From contig NZ_JAOAUU010000077.1 in assembly GCF_030157465.1 (NCBI RefSeq), forward strand, positions 1 through 53,845: 53,845 nucleotides of DNA. The letters are read 5' to 3'. The DNA comes from Zoogloea sp. (GTDB lineage: Bacteria; Pseudomonadota; Gammaproteobacteria; Burkholderiales; Rhodocyclaceae). The notes beneath the pieces are model-generated. The model was not told the origin of the DNA. It did not search any database and saw nothing but the letters and a program-made list of their open reading frames with translations. Each line of letters begins with the position of its first letter. Position 1 is the stretch's first letter. A program made the position numbers and the translations under genes. Positions 18,593 through 29,264 of this stretch are shown here, piece by piece.

Positions 18593-21274
18593 CTAGGCCG
18601 ATTTCCGCGCCCGCCGCAACACTCCGGCCAGATTACCCAGCTCGGCCAGCAGCAACGGCAGCTCGCGCTTCACGCCGGCCGCATCACCGTCCTTGGCAAC
18701 CAGTTCGAGCCGCTGGGCTGCAGCGACAGCGCCGACCGCATTGAAAACACCGGCAGAACCCTTTATCGAGTGTGCCAAATTCCGGATTGTCGTCAGGTCG
18801 CCCTTCTTTTGCGCGTGCTCGAGATTTTGCCTGTTGCGCTCGAAATCACTGAAGAAAAGACGGATCAGCTGCTGCAGCGCCACCTCGTCACCATCGAGCA
18901 GATCGCGCGTCGCGCCGAGGTCGGCAACCGAAAAGTCGGCCTTCGCAACATCCACACCACTTTCCTGCTGCAAGTCGGGCTCGATATCTGCGAAGCCGGC
19001 TTCGCCCATCACCCGTTCAATCACCGCATGCAACTCGATGGGCTTGATCGGCTTGGCAATGTAGTCATCCATACCGGCCATCAGACAGCGATCCCGGTCA
19101 CCCTGCATGGCGTGGGCGGTCATGGCGACAATAGGCGTGGAGCGCCACTTTCCGCCGGCAGCCCAGCTGCGGCGCGCCTCGCGAGTGCGGATCGCCTGGG
19201 TGGCTTCCAGACCTCCCATCACGGGCATCTGGACGTCCATCAAAATGATGTCAAAGCGCTCCCTGTCGAAATAATCCAGCGCCTCCTGCCCGTTGGCCGC
19301 CACGATGAGGGTATGACCGACCTTCTCGAGCATCTTGACAGCCACCGTCTGATTCACCGGATTATCCTCGACCAGCAGGATTCTGAGATGGCGCGGCTGG
19401 CCGGCCCCGATCGGCGCGTAGGCCTGGGTCTGGGCTGCATCGAAGGACTGTTGGCGCTCCTCGTCGACCGCCTCGCCTTCCAGGGTCAAGCTTAAGGCGT
19501 CCAGCAAATCGGATCGGGAAAAAGGCTTGATCAGGCGCGCTCCGACATGCAGGTTTTCGCACTTGACCGTATCGCTGCGTGAGCTGTTGGCATTGAGCAG
19601 CATGATCAGCCGGTCGAGTCGCGGCCAACCCTTGATCATCGTTTCCGCCAGCGCATAACCACCAGGCGCAGGCATTGCTGCATCCATCAACACCCAGTCG
19701 AAAGGGGTATTGGCCTTGTGGGCAGCACCCAGCAACTCCTCGACGGCCGCCCCGCTCCCGGCCTCCTGCACTTCGAGACCGATCAAATCGAGCTGTTTGC
19801 CGACGCAGTGCCGCAAAGCGGCGTTCGAGGCCGCCACCAGCACCCGCCGCGCGCCAAACCGGGGCAGAGTGACCAGCCTTGCCTGACCGGCACCGACGCG
19901 AACCGTAAAACGGAAAGTACTGCCTGCACCGGGTTTACTGTCCAGCGTGATCGTGCCACCCATCAACTCCACGATGCGGCGACTGATTGCCAGGCCAAGC
20001 CCGGTACCGCCATACCGGCGTGTCGTCGATGCGTCAGCCTGGGAGAAAGCACCGAAGACGAGATCCTGCTTGTCCTCGGGAATGCCGATGCCGGAATCCC
20101 TGACAGCGAACTCGAGACTCACCTCCCCTGCCTCCTCGCCACAGAACAGGACGGAGACTTCAACTTCACCCTGCTCGGTAAACTTGATCGCATTGCCGAC
20201 CAGATTGGTCAGCACCTGGCGCAGCCGGGTCGGATCGCCGACCAGCACCGGCGGAATTTCCGGGCTCACGTAGTAGAAACATTCGAGCCCCTTCTGGTAG
20301 GCCCGCAAGGCGAGCGACTTCATCATGTCGCCCAGCAGGCTCGCGAGCGAAAAGCCGACCATCTCCAGGGTCAGATGCCCGGCCTCGATCTTCGAGAAAT
20401 CCAGCACGTCATTGATGATGCGGAGCAGCGAGTCAGCCGAGCTCTTGACGGTCAGCAGGTATTCCCGCTGTTCCACATCCAGCGAGGTGTCCAGCATCAA
20501 CTCCGTCATGCCGATGATGCCGTTCATCGGAGTGCGGATTTCATGGCTCATGTTCGCCAGGAAATCGCTCTTGGCACGGTTGGCTGCTTCGGCCTGCTCC
20601 TTGGCATGAAGCAACTCCAGCTCGGCACACTTGGCGTTGGTGATGTCCTGATAGGTGCCGACCATTCGCATCCAGCGGCCATCCGGCCCACGACTGGATG
20701 CCCGACCACGCACCAGCATCCAGCGCCAGCCACCGTTTTTGCGGGCAACGCGGAACTGGGTTTCAAAGTAATCGAACTCACCGCGCAGGTGAACGTGGAG
20801 CTGGGTCCGGGTAACTTCGAGGTCGTCGGAATGAATCAGCGGCAGCCAGTCCTCGAAACGCCCCGAACACTCGGACTCGTCATAGCCGAGCGAATCGCGC
20901 CAGTTGTCGTCCATGACGATCTCACCCCTGGAGAGATCCCAGTCCCACAGGCCTCCATCGGTGTTGTGCATCGCAAGTTCAAGACGTTCGCGGGTCTCCC
21001 TGAGCTTGCGCTCGGCCTTTTCACGACCCGCCAGAATCTCACCGACAAGATCGATTATCTGCCCACTGGACGCACTCTCCACGTCAAACGGAATGCCGAG
21101 GCGCCCATTGGCGACACTCTCGGCCAGAAAGGTGCGCAGGGCGCGCCCGATTTCGGCATCTGACGCAGCGGGATCGACTTCGGAACGGGTCACGTCATCA
21201 ACAGGTGAGAGTGAATCATCAAAAAAAAGGCGTATCAGACCCGCCGATACGCCTATCACGGAGCTGGCTACCAT
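18593..21274 (-). CDS. hybrid sensor histidine kinase (PAS, HisKA, HATPase, two receivers, HPt)
   Basis: Cytosolic multi-step phosphorelay kinase with no transmembrane helix seen. Order in the 893-residue reading: N-terminal region with a helix at about 80-100; PAS at 92-212; HisKA with phospho-His in SHEIRTP (H244); HATPase with NAIKF, DSGIGIP and GGTGLGL (about 345-462); receiver 1 at about 475-600 with Asp531 but AASN where the acidic pair should be; receiver 2 at 630-755 with VEDN and Asp680; HPt with HSIKGSAG (H835). Coordinates give the longest frame (ATG 21274). However, a strong terminator hairpin occupies codons 7-18, so the functional start may be later, for example GTG at 21193. 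Signal and output are unknown. Confidence 0.88.
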   Translation of the reverse strand: MVASSVIGVSAGLIRLFFDDSLSPVDDVTRSEVDPAASDAEIGRALRTFLAESVANGRLGIPFDVESASSGQIIDLVGEILAGREKAERKLRETRERLELAMHNTDGGLWDWDLSRGEIVMDDNWRDSLGYDESECSGRFEDWLPLIHSDDLEVTRTQLHVHLRGEFDYFETQFRVARKNGGWRWMLVRGRASSRGPDGRWMRMVGTYQDITNAKCAELELLHAKEQAEAANRAKSDFLANMSHEIRTPMNGIIGMTELMLDTSLDVEQREYLLTVKSSADSLLRIINDVLDFSKIEAGHLTLEMVGFSLASLLGDMMKSLALRAYQKGLECFYYVSPEIPPVLVGDPTRLRQVLTNLVGNAIKFTEQGEVEVSVLFCGEEAGEVSLEFAVRDSGIGIPEDKQDLVFGAFSQADASTTRRYGGTGLGLAISRRIVELMGGTITLDSKPGAGSTFRFTVRVGAGQARLVTLPRFGARRVLVAASNAALRHCVGKQLDLIGLEVQEAGSGAAVEELLGAAHKANTPFDWVLMDAAMPAPGGYALAETMIKGWPRLDRLIMLLNANSSRSDTVKCENLHVGARLIKPFSRSDLLDALSLTLEGEAVDEERQQSFDAAQTQAYAPIGAGQPRHLRILLVEDNPVNQTVAVKMLEKVGHTLIVAANGQEALDYFDRERFDIILMDVQMPVMGGLEATQAIRTREARRSWAAGGKWRSTPIVAMTAHAMQGDRDRCLMAGMDDYIAKPIKPIELHAVIERVMGEAGFADIEPDLQQESGVDVAKADFSVADLGATRDLLDGDEVALQQLIRLFFSDFERNRQNLEHAQKKGDLTTIRNLAHSIKGSAGVFNAVGAVAAAQRLELVAKDGDAAGVKRELPLLLAELGNLAGVLRRARKSA
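21221..21254 (-). terminator. intrinsic terminator of dapB, overlapping the nominal kinase start
   Basis: On the minus strand a perfect 8-bp stem GGCGTATC/GATACGCC (21246-21253 with 21229-21236, 9-nt loop) is followed by eight T (21221-21228). It lies 64 bases past the dapB stop. It falls inside the first codons of the longest reading of the downstream kinase gene. Confidence 0.85.
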
Positions 21275-21317
21275 AACGGCATGCCACGCCCATTCTTGAG
21301 TCCCGGCCCTACCGGGA

Positions 21318-22208
<891 letters not shown>

Positions 22209-22589
22209 TCACTGCGCCCCGGGCTGTGCCTCCTCGGCACGGACATCGCCTTCGAGGCGCGCCAGCCGGCCGTCCTCGAAGACAACTGCAAGGCGCCGCT
22301 CCTGCGGCTCACCCTTGCCAGGCAGAAAGCGATAGATGTAATCCCAACGGTCAGAGTGAAAGACATCGGCCACCAGCGGCGTGCCCAGCACAAAGCGCAC
22401 CTGCTCGCGGGTCATGCCCGGTTTGAGCTGGGCGACCATGTCCTGGGTTACGTAATTGCCCTGCCGCACATCGATCCGGTAGGGCTTCACGAAATCACTG
22501 AGGGTGGTGACAGAGCAGCCGGAAAGTGCCGCGCTCAGGGCAGCAAGCACTGCCGCAACGGGCAGGGCGGAACAAATCTGTTTGCGCAT
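22209..22589 (-). CDS. bamE: outer-membrane assembly lipoprotein BamE
   Basis: Small lipoprotein of the BAM complex, which inserts beta-barrel proteins into the outer membrane. The 126-residue precursor has a signal peptide ending in a lipobox LSGC (Cys at about 25), then the BamE core: [29 protein letters not shown] and [14 protein letters not shown]. The C-terminal tail is acidic. It is divergent from fur, a neighbour pair conserved in many betaproteobacteria. Confidence 0.94.
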   Translation of the reverse strand: MRKQICSALPVAAVLAALSAALSGCSVTTLSDFVKPYRIDVRQGNYVTQDMVAQLKPGMTREQVRFVLGTPLVADVFHSDRWDYIYRFLPGKGEPQERRLAVVFEDGRLARLEGDVRAEEAQPGAQ

Positions 22590-22631
22590 GACGTTTCTGG
22601 GGGCGGACGCGAATACGACCGGCAGGCCGCA

Positions 22632-22660
22632 TTCTCAACGAGGGGCAGAAACTATATCAT
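22632..22660 (+). promoter_or_regulatory. sigma-70 promoter for fur
   Basis: TTCTCA (22632-22637), a 17-bp spacer and TATCAT (22655-22660). A start near 22667 would give a leader of about 44 nt before the fur ATG. No convincing Fur box was seen at this promoter. Confidence 0.5.
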
Positions 22661-22710
22661 ACGGGGCTGGCCGGGCTCCCGGCCGCCATCTCCTGTTTTT
22701 CGGGGCCTCC

Positions 22711-23169
22711 ATGTCCAGCAATTCCCAGAGTCTCAAAAGTATCGGCCTGAAGGCAACTTTCCCACGGCTAAAGATCCTCGATCTTTTCCAGAAAGCCGAA
22801 AACCGCCACCTGACCGCCGAAGACGTCTATCGCCTGCTCATCGCCGAAGACATGGATATCGGCCTGGCCACGGTTTACCGGGTGCTTACCCAGTTCGAGC
22901 AGGCCGGCCTGCTCGAACGCCATTACTTCGAATCCGGCAAAGCTGTTTTCGAGCTGAACGAAGGCAATCACCACGACCACCTGGTCTGCCTGCAATGCGG
23001 CAACGTCGAGGAGTTCTTCGATCCCGAGATCGAGGACAGGCAAAACAGGATCGCCGCAGAACGCGGCTTCAGCGTGCGTGCGCACGCTCTTTACCTGTAT
23101 GTGGATTGCACCAAAACCGACTGCCCCCACAAGCCGGCAGCAGGGCAGCACACCAGCAGCACCCGCTAG
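22711..23169 (+). CDS. fur: ferric uptake regulator Fur
   Basis: Iron-responsive repressor, active as a dimer with Fe(II). The 152-residue protein has the winged helix with [14 protein letters not shown] and TAEDVYRLL, the recognition-helix segment [19 protein letters not shown], the [11 protein letters not shown] metal site and the HALYLYVDC segment; the C-terminal CTKTDCPH holds further Cys/His. The ATG at 22711 gives the family start, while longer in-frame extensions run into the divergent bamE promoter region. It is convergent with recN. Confidence 0.96.
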   Translation: MSSNSQSLKSIGLKATFPRLKILDLFQKAENRHLTAEDVYRLLIAEDMDIGLATVYRVLTQFEQAGLLERHYFESGKAVFELNEGNHHDHLVCLQCGNVEEFFDPEIEDRQNRIAAERGFSVRAHALYLYVDCTKTDCPHKPAAGQHTSSTR

Positions 23170-23299
23170 GACTTCCAGCGGCGCCGCCGCCACATCGCCG
23201 CAGAAGCATTCCTTGCACCGCCAGCCCTCGTCGCATTAGCGAAGATTGCTGACCGAGGCCGGAACAAGCGGCCTGGCAGAACGAGCTGAATCCGCCCGT

Positions 23300-24961
23300 C
23301 TAGCCCTGCAGGCCGAGCATTTCTGCTGCGTGGCTGCGGGTTGTGTCGGTGATGTTCACACCACCGAGCATCCGCGCGATTTCCTCGATTCGGGCGCCGG
23401 CATCGAGCTGCCTTACGCTCGACAGGGTCTGGCCTTCGCGGGTTTCCTTGGCGATCGACCACTGCCAGTTCGCCTGGGCCGCCACCTGCGGCAGATGGGT
23501 GACGCACAGCACCTGTCGATCGTCACCGAGCTGCCTGAGCAGCCGTCCGACAATCTCCGCCACACGACCGCCTATCCCTACATCCACTTCGTCGAAAATC
23601 AGCGTCGGCGTGGCCGCGTTGCGGCTGGTGATGACCTGGATAGCCAGGCCGATGCGCGACAGCTCGCCTCCCGAGGCTACCCTGGCCAGCGGACGCAGCG
23701 GCTGGCTGGCGTTGGCGGTCACCAGAAACTCGACGGTTTCCAGCCCGCTGGCACACCCTTCCTCGACCGCCCGCAGCGCTATATCGAAGCAGCTTCCTGC
23801 CATGGCAAGAGACTGCATCGCCTCGGTGACGGCCGCCGACAGCTCGGCGGCCACCTTCTGACGCGCGCCGGAAAGCTTCTGCGCGACCCCCATGAAAACG
23901 CCTCGTGCCGCAGCCTCTTCGCGGGCCAGCGCCTCCGGATCGGATTGCCGGGTCAGCCGTTCGAGGCGAGCGATACTCTCCGCCAGCACGTCCGGCAGGC
24001 CTTCCGGCGCGACACGGTACTTGCGCGCCGCGGCGGTCACCGCCTGGATGCGCAGGTCGATTTCCGCCAGCCGCCCCGGATCGAGATCGAGGCGGTCGCG
24101 GTAACGGCGCATTGCATGCAGCGCTTCATCGAGCTGAATGCTGGCGCTGCCGAGAAGCTCCTGGACATCGGTCAGCTGCCCGTCATGCTGGGCCATGTCG
24201 GCAACGCGGCCGAGCAGGCGTTCGAGCTGCGGCGCCAGCGCGTACTCGCCATCCACCAGCCCGTCGAGGACTTCGGCGCTGCCTTCGATGAGGCTGGCTG
24301 CGTGGGCGAGACGGGCCTGCTCCTGGTTAAGCGCGTTCCACTCGTCGACGTCGAACGCCAGTTCACGCAATTCACTGACCTGCCAGCCAAGAAGCTCACG
24401 CTCCCTTTCGGTGGACGAGGCGCCCTCCTCCGCCGCTTCACGGGCACGCCGCAGCACAGACCAGGCGCGGTAAAGCTCCGCCACCTCGGCCGCCCGGGCA
24501 GCGAGGCCGCCGTGGGCATCGACCAGCGCGAGCTGGGCGTCGGTGCGCAAGAGTGCGTGGTGGGCATGCTGGCCGTGGATGTCGGCCAGCCACTCGCCGG
24601 CCGCACGCAACTGGGTCAGCACCACCGGCGAACCGTTGAGCCAGGCCCGCGAGCGGCCACCGCTCTCGAGCACCCGGCGGAGCAGCACGCTGCCATCCGA
24701 GGCGTCGATTTCCTGCTCGGCCAGCCAGTCCCGCAGGGGGCTCCCGGCCGGCAGGTCGAAGTCGGCGACGATCTCCGCCCGAGCCTGCCCCGTGCGCACC
24801 ATGCCCGCCTCGGCCTTGCCGCCCAGAGCGAGCCCGAGGGCATCAAGAAGAATGGATTTACCGGCACCGGTTTCACCGGTAAGGGCGCCAAAGCCGGAAT
24901 CGAACTCGAGTTCGAGCTGATCGACGATAACAAAATCGCGAATGGAGAGATGACGCAGCAT
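23300..24961 (-). CDS. recN: DNA repair protein RecN
   Basis: SMC-like ATPase of recombinational double-strand break repair. The 553-residue protein has the N-terminal MLRHLSIRDFVIVDQLELEF and Walker A GETGAGKS at about 29-36, a long central coiled coil (about 150-360), and the C-terminal half with LASGGELSRIGLAIQ signature and Walker B FDEVDVGIGG. Family length is about 550. It starts 24 bases after the nadK stop, so the two are probably cotranscribed. No LexA box was identified nearby. Confidence 0.96.
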   Translation of the reverse strand: MLRHLSIRDFVIVDQLELEFDSGFGALTGETGAGKSILLDALGLALGGKAEAGMVRTGQARAEIVADFDLPAGSPLRDWLAEQEIDASDGSVLLRRVLESGGRSRAWLNGSPVVLTQLRAAGEWLADIHGQHAHHALLRTDAQLALVDAHGGLAARAAEVAELYRAWSVLRRAREAAEEGASSTERERELLGWQVSELRELAFDVDEWNALNQEQARLAHAASLIEGSAEVLDGLVDGEYALAPQLERLLGRVADMAQHDGQLTDVQELLGSASIQLDEALHAMRRYRDRLDLDPGRLAEIDLRIQAVTAAARKYRVAPEGLPDVLAESIARLERLTRQSDPEALAREEAAARGVFMGVAQKLSGARQKVAAELSAAVTEAMQSLAMAGSCFDIALRAVEEGCASGLETVEFLVTANASQPLRPLARVASGGELSRIGLAIQVITSRNAATPTLIFDEVDVGIGGRVAEIVGRLLRQLGDDRQVLCVTHLPQVAAQANWQWSIAKETREGQTLSSVRQLDAGARIEEIARMLGGVNITDTTRSHAAEMLGLQG

Positions 24962-24985
24962 GAATAAAGCGAATGGATGACTCGG

Positions 24986-25870
24986 TCAGCTATGGCGGGG
25001 CGTGGAGCTCCAGTGCAGCTTCTCGCGCAACATTGCGAAATAACTGTAGCCCTCGGGATGCAACAGGCGAACGCTGTGGGGCGAACGGGTGATCCGCACG
25101 GTGTCGCCCGCACGGGTGTCGTAGCGGGTCTGGCCGTCGAAGTGAACGCGGGAGTCGTGGGGCGGCAGCAGGACGATGTCGATCCTGCTGGTGTCCGGCA
25201 GCGTGATTGGCCGCGCCGTGAGTGTATGGGGACACATCGGCACCAGCGCGATGCCCTCGACGCTGGGATGCAGAATCGGGCCATTGGCCGACAGCGCGTA
25301 GGCTGTCGAGCCGGTGGGCGTGGAGATGATCATGCCGTCGGAACGCTGGGTGTATACGAACTCGTCGTCGATGCGCAGGTCGAATTCGATCATGCGCCCC
25401 AGATCTCCCTTATTGACGACGACATCGTTGAGGGCCACTGTATGAAAGACCCGCTGGCCGTTGCGCAGCACTTCCGCATCAAGCAGGATGCGGGATTCCT
25501 CGGCATAGCGACCGCGCAGGATTTCACCGATTTTCTCGAGAGCCACCTCACGGGAGATGTCCGTCAGAAACCCGAGCCGGCCCTGATTGACGCCCGCCAG
25601 CGGCACGTTGTATTCGGCAAGCCGGCAGGCGCTGTTGAGCAGCGTGCCGTCACCGCCGAGCACCACGGCCAGATCCGCGTGGCCGCCGATCTCCTCGTAG
25701 GTGGCAACCGAAAATCCGGCACTCAATCCAGTGGAACTTGCCGTACCCTGTTCGATCAGCACATTCAGCCCCAGATTGCGCAGATAGTCGGCGAGGCGGA
25801 GCACGGCCTCAGCCACTTCGGGGCTCTGGTATTTGCCTATCAGTGCGATGGTCTTGAATTCGCAGGTCAT
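24986..25870 (-). CDS. nadK: NAD kinase
   Basis: Phosphorylates NAD to NADP. The 294-residue protein begins TCEFKTIALIGKYQSP and has the catalytic GGDGTLL, the ALNDVVVNKGD segment and the TPTGSTAYALSANGPI binding loop. I use the ATG at 25870; the frame stays open to 25987, but the extra 39 residues are Arg-rich and unconserved and overlap the hrcA promoter. It is upstream of recN and divergent from hrcA, a conserved order. Confidence 0.96.
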   Translation of the reverse strand: MTCEFKTIALIGKYQSPEVAEAVLRLADYLRNLGLNVLIEQGTASSTGLSAGFSVATYEEIGGHADLAVVLGGDGTLLNSACRLAEYNVPLAGVNQGRLGFLTDISREVALEKIGEILRGRYAEESRILLDAEVLRNGQRVFHTVALNDVVVNKGDLGRMIEFDLRIDDEFVYTQRSDGMIISTPTGSTAYALSANGPILHPSVEGIALVPMCPHTLTARPITLPDTSRIDIVLLPPHDSRVHFDGQTRYDTRAGDTVRITRSPHSVRLLHPEGYSYFAMLREKLHWSSTPRHS

Positions 25871-25934
25871 GGATCGATTAAACCACATTCTTCTGCGCCG
25901 CCGGCAAATCGCACGGCCCACCACGCGCTTGTTC

Positions 25935-25963
25935 TTCTCATGATCGCCAGCCTTCCTTAGAAT
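25935..25963 (+). promoter_or_regulatory. sigma-70-like promoter for hrcA
   Basis: TTCTCA (25935-25940), a 17-bp spacer and TAGAAT (25958-25963), with a start near 25970 and a short leader before the hrcA ATG at 25990. There is no CIRCE inverted repeat here. Confidence 0.45.
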
Positions 25964-25989
25964 CCCTGCGAACCTCCAAAGTTGCAACC

Positions 25990-27018
25990 ATGACCAGCCT
26001 CGACCAACGCTCGCAAATCCTCCTCAAGACCCTGGTGGAGCATTACATCGCCGAAGGCCAGCCCGTCGGCTCGCGTGCGCTGTCCCGCTACTCCGGGCTC
26101 CAGCTCTCGCCAGCCACCGTGCGCAACGTGATGTCTGATCTGGAAGAGCTCGGCTTCATCACCAGCCCGCACACATCCGCCGGACGCATCCCCACGGCCC
26201 TCGGCTACCGGTTCTTTGTCGACAGCCTGCTCACCGTGCAGCCGCTGGGGCTTGGCCAGCTGCAGGAGCTCAAAGGCCAGATCCAGCCGGGCGAACCGCA
26301 GCGCGTCATCAGCGCCGCGTCGCAGTTGCTGTCGGGTCTGACCCACTTCGCCGGCGTCGTCGTCTCGCCCAGACAGGACGCGCTCAAAATACGCCAGATC
26401 GAATTCGTCAGCCTGTCGGACACCCGAATCCTGCTGATCCTCGTCACCACGGCGGGCGACGTGCAGAACCGCATCCTGTTCACCAAGCGCGGCTACAGCC
26501 CTTCCGAGCTCGTCACGGCGGCCAACTATCTCAACCAGCACTTCGCCGGCTTCGCCTTCCACGAAATCCGCCACCGCATCCAGGACGAACTCAAGCAACT
26601 GCGCTCGGACATGACCGAGCTGATGAGCGCTGCCGTCGAGGCCGGCAGCGAGGTTCTGGAAGAAACCCAGTCAACGTATGTCATCTCCGGCAAAACAAAC
26701 CTCCTCGACGCCGAAGACCTGTCCTCGAACATGGCCCGCCTGCGCGACCTGTTCAAGCTCTTCGAGCAAAAGACCGGCCTGATGCAATTGCTCGACATCT
26801 CCAACCGGGCTCAGGGCGTCCAGATCTTCATCGGCGGCGAAAGTGGCCTCAGCCCTCTCGACGACTGCAGTGTCGTCACCGCGCCCTACGAGGTGGACGG
26901 CCAGCTCGTCGGCTCGATCGGTGTCATCGGCCCTACCCGCATGGCCTACGAGCGGGTCATCCCCATCGTGGACGTCACCGCCCGCCTCCTCACCAGTGCC
27001 CTGTCGGGCCAAAACTAG
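25990..27018 (+). CDS. hrcA: heat-inducible transcription repressor HrcA
   Basis: Represses chaperonin genes by binding the CIRCE element and is kept folded by GroEL in its known relatives. The 342-residue protein has an N-terminal winged helix ([21 protein letters not shown], then the recognition helix in [17 protein letters not shown]), the [11 protein letters not shown] linker, a GAF-like central domain and the C-terminal [16 protein letters not shown]. No CIRCE copy occurs in this window, so its targets (for example groESL) must lie elsewhere. It is followed by hemH after 12 bases. Confidence 0.96.
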   Translation: MTSLDQRSQILLKTLVEHYIAEGQPVGSRALSRYSGLQLSPATVRNVMSDLEELGFITSPHTSAGRIPTALGYRFFVDSLLTVQPLGLGQLQELKGQIQPGEPQRVISAASQLLSGLTHFAGVVVSPRQDALKIRQIEFVSLSDTRILLILVTTAGDVQNRILFTKRGYSPSELVTAANYLNQHFAGFAFHEIRHRIQDELKQLRSDMTELMSAAVEAGSEVLEETQSTYVISGKTNLLDAEDLSSNMARLRDLFKLFEQKTGLMQLLDISNRAQGVQIFIGGESGLSPLDDCSVVTAPYEVDGQLVGSIGVIGPTRMAYERVIPIVDVTARLLTSALSGQN

Positions 27019-27030
27019 AAAGCCTTTCCG

Positions 27031-28128
27031 ATGACCCGATTCTGGCAAGAGCCAGCGTACACCCATGGTCAGACGCCGCGCACCGGCATTCTGATCGTCA
27101 ATCTCGGCACGCCGGCAGCGCCCACGGCCGCGGCCCTGCGCCCCTATCTCAAGGAATTTCTGTCCGACCCGCGGGTCGTGGAAATCCCGCGCCTGCTCTG
27201 GTGGCCCATCCTCAACGGCATCATCCTCACCGTCCGGCCGGCCAAGTCTGCCAAAAAATATGCCAGCGTCTGGACAGACGAAGGCTCTCCACTCAAGGCC
27301 CACACCGAAAAGCAGGCCAAGCTGCTGGCCGGCTACCTGACCCAGGCCGGCGAGCGCGAGCTGGTGGTGAATTGGGCCATGCGCTACGGCCAGCCGTCGA
27401 TCCGCAGCCAGCTCGACGCCATGCGCGCCGCCGGCTGCACACGCATCCTGGTCGTGCCGCTCTACCCTCAATTCGCCGCCAGCACCACCGCAACGGTCAT
27501 CGACGAAGTCGCCACCAGCCTGCGCCACTGGCGCAACCTGCCTGAAATCCGCTACGTGCGCAGCTTTGCCGACGACCCGGGCTATATCCAGGCACTGGCC
27601 GCATCGGTGCATGAACACTGGAAGAAAAACGGCCAGGCCGACCGTCTGGTGCTGAGCTTCCACGGCATTCCGCGGCGCTCGCTCGACCTGGGCGACCCGT
27701 ACCACTGCGAGTGCTACAAAACCGGCCGCCTGCTCGGCGAAGCCCTCAAGCTTCCGCCCGAGCGGCTGATCGTCAGCTTCCAGTCACGCTTCGGCAAGGC
27801 AGAATGGCTCAAGCCCTATACCCAGCCCACGCTGGAAGAACTCGCCCGCACGGGCGTCGGTTCGGTGGACGTGATGTGCCCGGGCTTCGTTTCCGACTGC
27901 CTCGAAACCCTCGAAGAAATCAACATGGAATGCCGCGAAGCCTTCCTGCATGCGGGCGGCAAGCGCTTTGGCTACATCCCCTGCCTGAATGAACGGCAGG
28001 ACTGGATCGAAGCGCTGATGGCCCTGTCGCTGCGCCAGATGGGCAACTGGGTGACCGAAGCCCGACCCGCCCAGGACACCCTTGCCCGCCAGGCAAGCCG
28101 GGCCCGCGAACTGGGTGCCCGCGCGTGA
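27031..28128 (+). CDS. hemH: ferrochelatase
   Basis: Inserts Fe(II) into protoporphyrin IX, the last step of heme synthesis. The 365-residue protein has GILIVNLGTP at the start, LVVPLYPQFAASTT, the metal-binding His in LVLSFHGIP, the CPGFVSDCLETLEEI segment with the catalytic Glu, and a C-terminal tail with several Arg. The sequence HCECYKTGRL is also typical. It probably shares the hrcA transcript; the spacing is 12 bases, with no strong ribosome-binding site of its own. Confidence 0.96.
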   Translation: MTRFWQEPAYTHGQTPRTGILIVNLGTPAAPTAAALRPYLKEFLSDPRVVEIPRLLWWPILNGIILTVRPAKSAKKYASVWTDEGSPLKAHTEKQAKLLAGYLTQAGERELVVNWAMRYGQPSIRSQLDAMRAAGCTRILVVPLYPQFAASTTATVIDEVATSLRHWRNLPEIRYVRSFADDPGYIQALAASVHEHWKKNGQADRLVLSFHGIPRRSLDLGDPYHCECYKTGRLLGEALKLPPERLIVSFQSRFGKAEWLKPYTQPTLEELARTGVGSVDVMCPGFVSDCLETLEEINMECREAFLHAGGKRFGYIPCLNERQDWIEALMALSLRQMGNWVTEARPAQDTLARQASRARELGARA

Positions 28129-28167
28129 AGGCCCCGCAAAAACAGAAATGTCTGCCGGAGAAATGAA

Positions 28168-28515
28168 ATGAAACTGATCCTGCGCTGGATACTCAACGCG
28201 GTCGCGCTGATGCTGATCCCGGAACTGGTGTCGAGCGTAAAGGTGGACAGCTACACCGCGGCGCTGATCAGCGCCGTGTTGCTGGGTTTCGTGAATGCAA
28301 TCATCCGGCCGCTGCTCATCCTCATCACCCTGCCCATCACCATCCTGACCCTCGGCCTATTCACGCTGGTGATCAATGCACTGATGTTCTGGGCGGTATC
28401 GGGCCTTGTACAAGGCTTCGTGGTGCCGGATTTCTGGACGGCGTTCTGGGGTGCTCTGTTATATAGCGTCCTGACCTGGATGGTTGGCCTGGCCCTGGCC
28501 GACGACAGGAACTGA
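28168..28515 (+). CDS. PF04020-type (phage holin family 4) small membrane protein
   Basis: A 115-residue protein with four hydrophobic helices (about 5-22, 30-47, 52-80 and 88-108) and the NAIIRPLLILITLPITILTLGLF segment (shown in part) characteristic of the widespread PF04020 family. Despite the phage-holin name, family members are mostly ordinary bacterial membrane proteins of unknown function. The ATG at 28168 has CCGGAG upstream; another ATG at 28163 is out of frame. It lies 39 bases after hemH and is probably in the same transcript. Confidence 0.82.
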   Translation: MKLILRWILNAVALMLIPELVSSVKVDSYTAALISAVLLGFVNAIIRPLLILITLPITILTLGLFTLVINALMFWAVSGLVQGFVVPDFWTAFWGALLYSVLTWMVGLALADDRN

Positions 28516-28571
28516 GCCTGCCGGGCCTGCGTACAACACGGCACGCAAGCCCGGGCCGTGTTGTGCGCGGG

Positions 28572-29096
28572 TCAGTGCGCTCCGCTCGCGGGAACACCCG
28601 CAGCGCGGCGACGGGTCGCCTTACGACGGACAGCACCCGGATCGAATGCGCCCACCAGCTTGCCAAGCGCCGAAGAGCGTGCATCCATGGCCATCTGGAA
28701 AGCTCCGTCCTCGCCATATTTCTTGACTGAAAACTTCACCCGCTTGCGCCGGCCATCAGGCAGGGGCCACGACGCCACCCAGAACCAGCGCTGCTTTTCT
28801 TCAGGCAGATCGCGGGTTTCCGAAGCGCAGTAGCGACACACGCCGACCACGCCCGAGCGGTTGTTCTTTTTGACGATGTTGGAGTATTCCTGCATCGAAA
28901 GCGGCGGGTGCGCGGCAATGATTTCGTCGCGATATTCCTTTGCCGCCGCAAATGAACGCGGCTTGCCGCCAAACACCCCGTCACTGAAATGTTTCCGGTA
29001 AATAACTCCGCGCCGCTGGATGGTCACCAGCCAGCCGTGAGTGCGACTGGTTTCGTTATCCACCCGACTGATTCCATAAGTGCTGCCTCGGCTCAC
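28572..29096 (-). CDS. AP2/ERF-like DNA-binding-domain protein
   Basis: A 174-residue basic protein I read as having two AP2-like units: residues about 6-60 (YGISRV, GWLVTIQRRG, then FGGKPRSFAAAKEYRDEI) and about 80-150 (RSGVVGVCRYC, WFWVASWPLP, then KRVKFSVKKYGED-GAFQMAMDARSSAL). The second shows the AP2 pattern of a Gly-Val start, aromatic strands, a basic strand and a terminal amphipathic helix. The tail is Arg/Ala-rich. I chose GTG at 29096 because GGGAGG lies six bases upstream; an ATG at 29126 has no such site. Bacterial AP2 domains are known mainly from phage and homing-endonuclease proteins; here no nuclease domain is seen. The function is unknown, and a DNA-binding role is inference. 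Confidence 0.7.
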   Translation of the reverse strand: MSRGSTYGISRVDNETSRTHGWLVTIQRRGVIYRKHFSDGVFGGKPRSFAAAKEYRDEIIAAHPPLSMQEYSNIVKKNNRSGVVGVCRYCASETRDLPEEKQRWFWVASWPLPDGRRKRVKFSVKKYGEDGAFQMAMDARSSALGKLVGAFDPGAVRRKATRRRAAGVPASGAH

Positions 29097-29201
29097 AGGC
29101 CACCTCCCAAGGTTCCGCGAAGACATCGCGACTCAGGAAGCGATTTCGGCCAAATTGGGGAGAACTTTAGTTGTCTGCACCACGGCCCCGGCAAGGGACC
29201 G

Positions 29202-29229
29202 CTTGAAAGTCGTGCCCCCCACCCCATCT
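29202..29229 (+). promoter_or_regulatory. heat-shock (sigma-32) promoter of trxC
   Basis: CTTGAAA (29202-29208), a 13-bp spacer and CCCCATCT (29222-29229) match the RpoH consensus at every defined position. Transcription would start near 29236, about 30 nt before the trxC ATG. Confidence 0.82.
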
Positions 29230-29264
29230 AACTGACTGGACATCCACGACCTGGCGCCACGATC

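Noticed and set aside
23246-24967. 573-codon open frame antisense to recN
   Set aside because: Shadow; no recognisable protein and recN is complete on the other strand.
28168-28515. Prophage remnant suggested by the holin-family name
   Set aside because: PF04020 proteins are common housekeeping-region membrane proteins; no other phage gene lies nearby.
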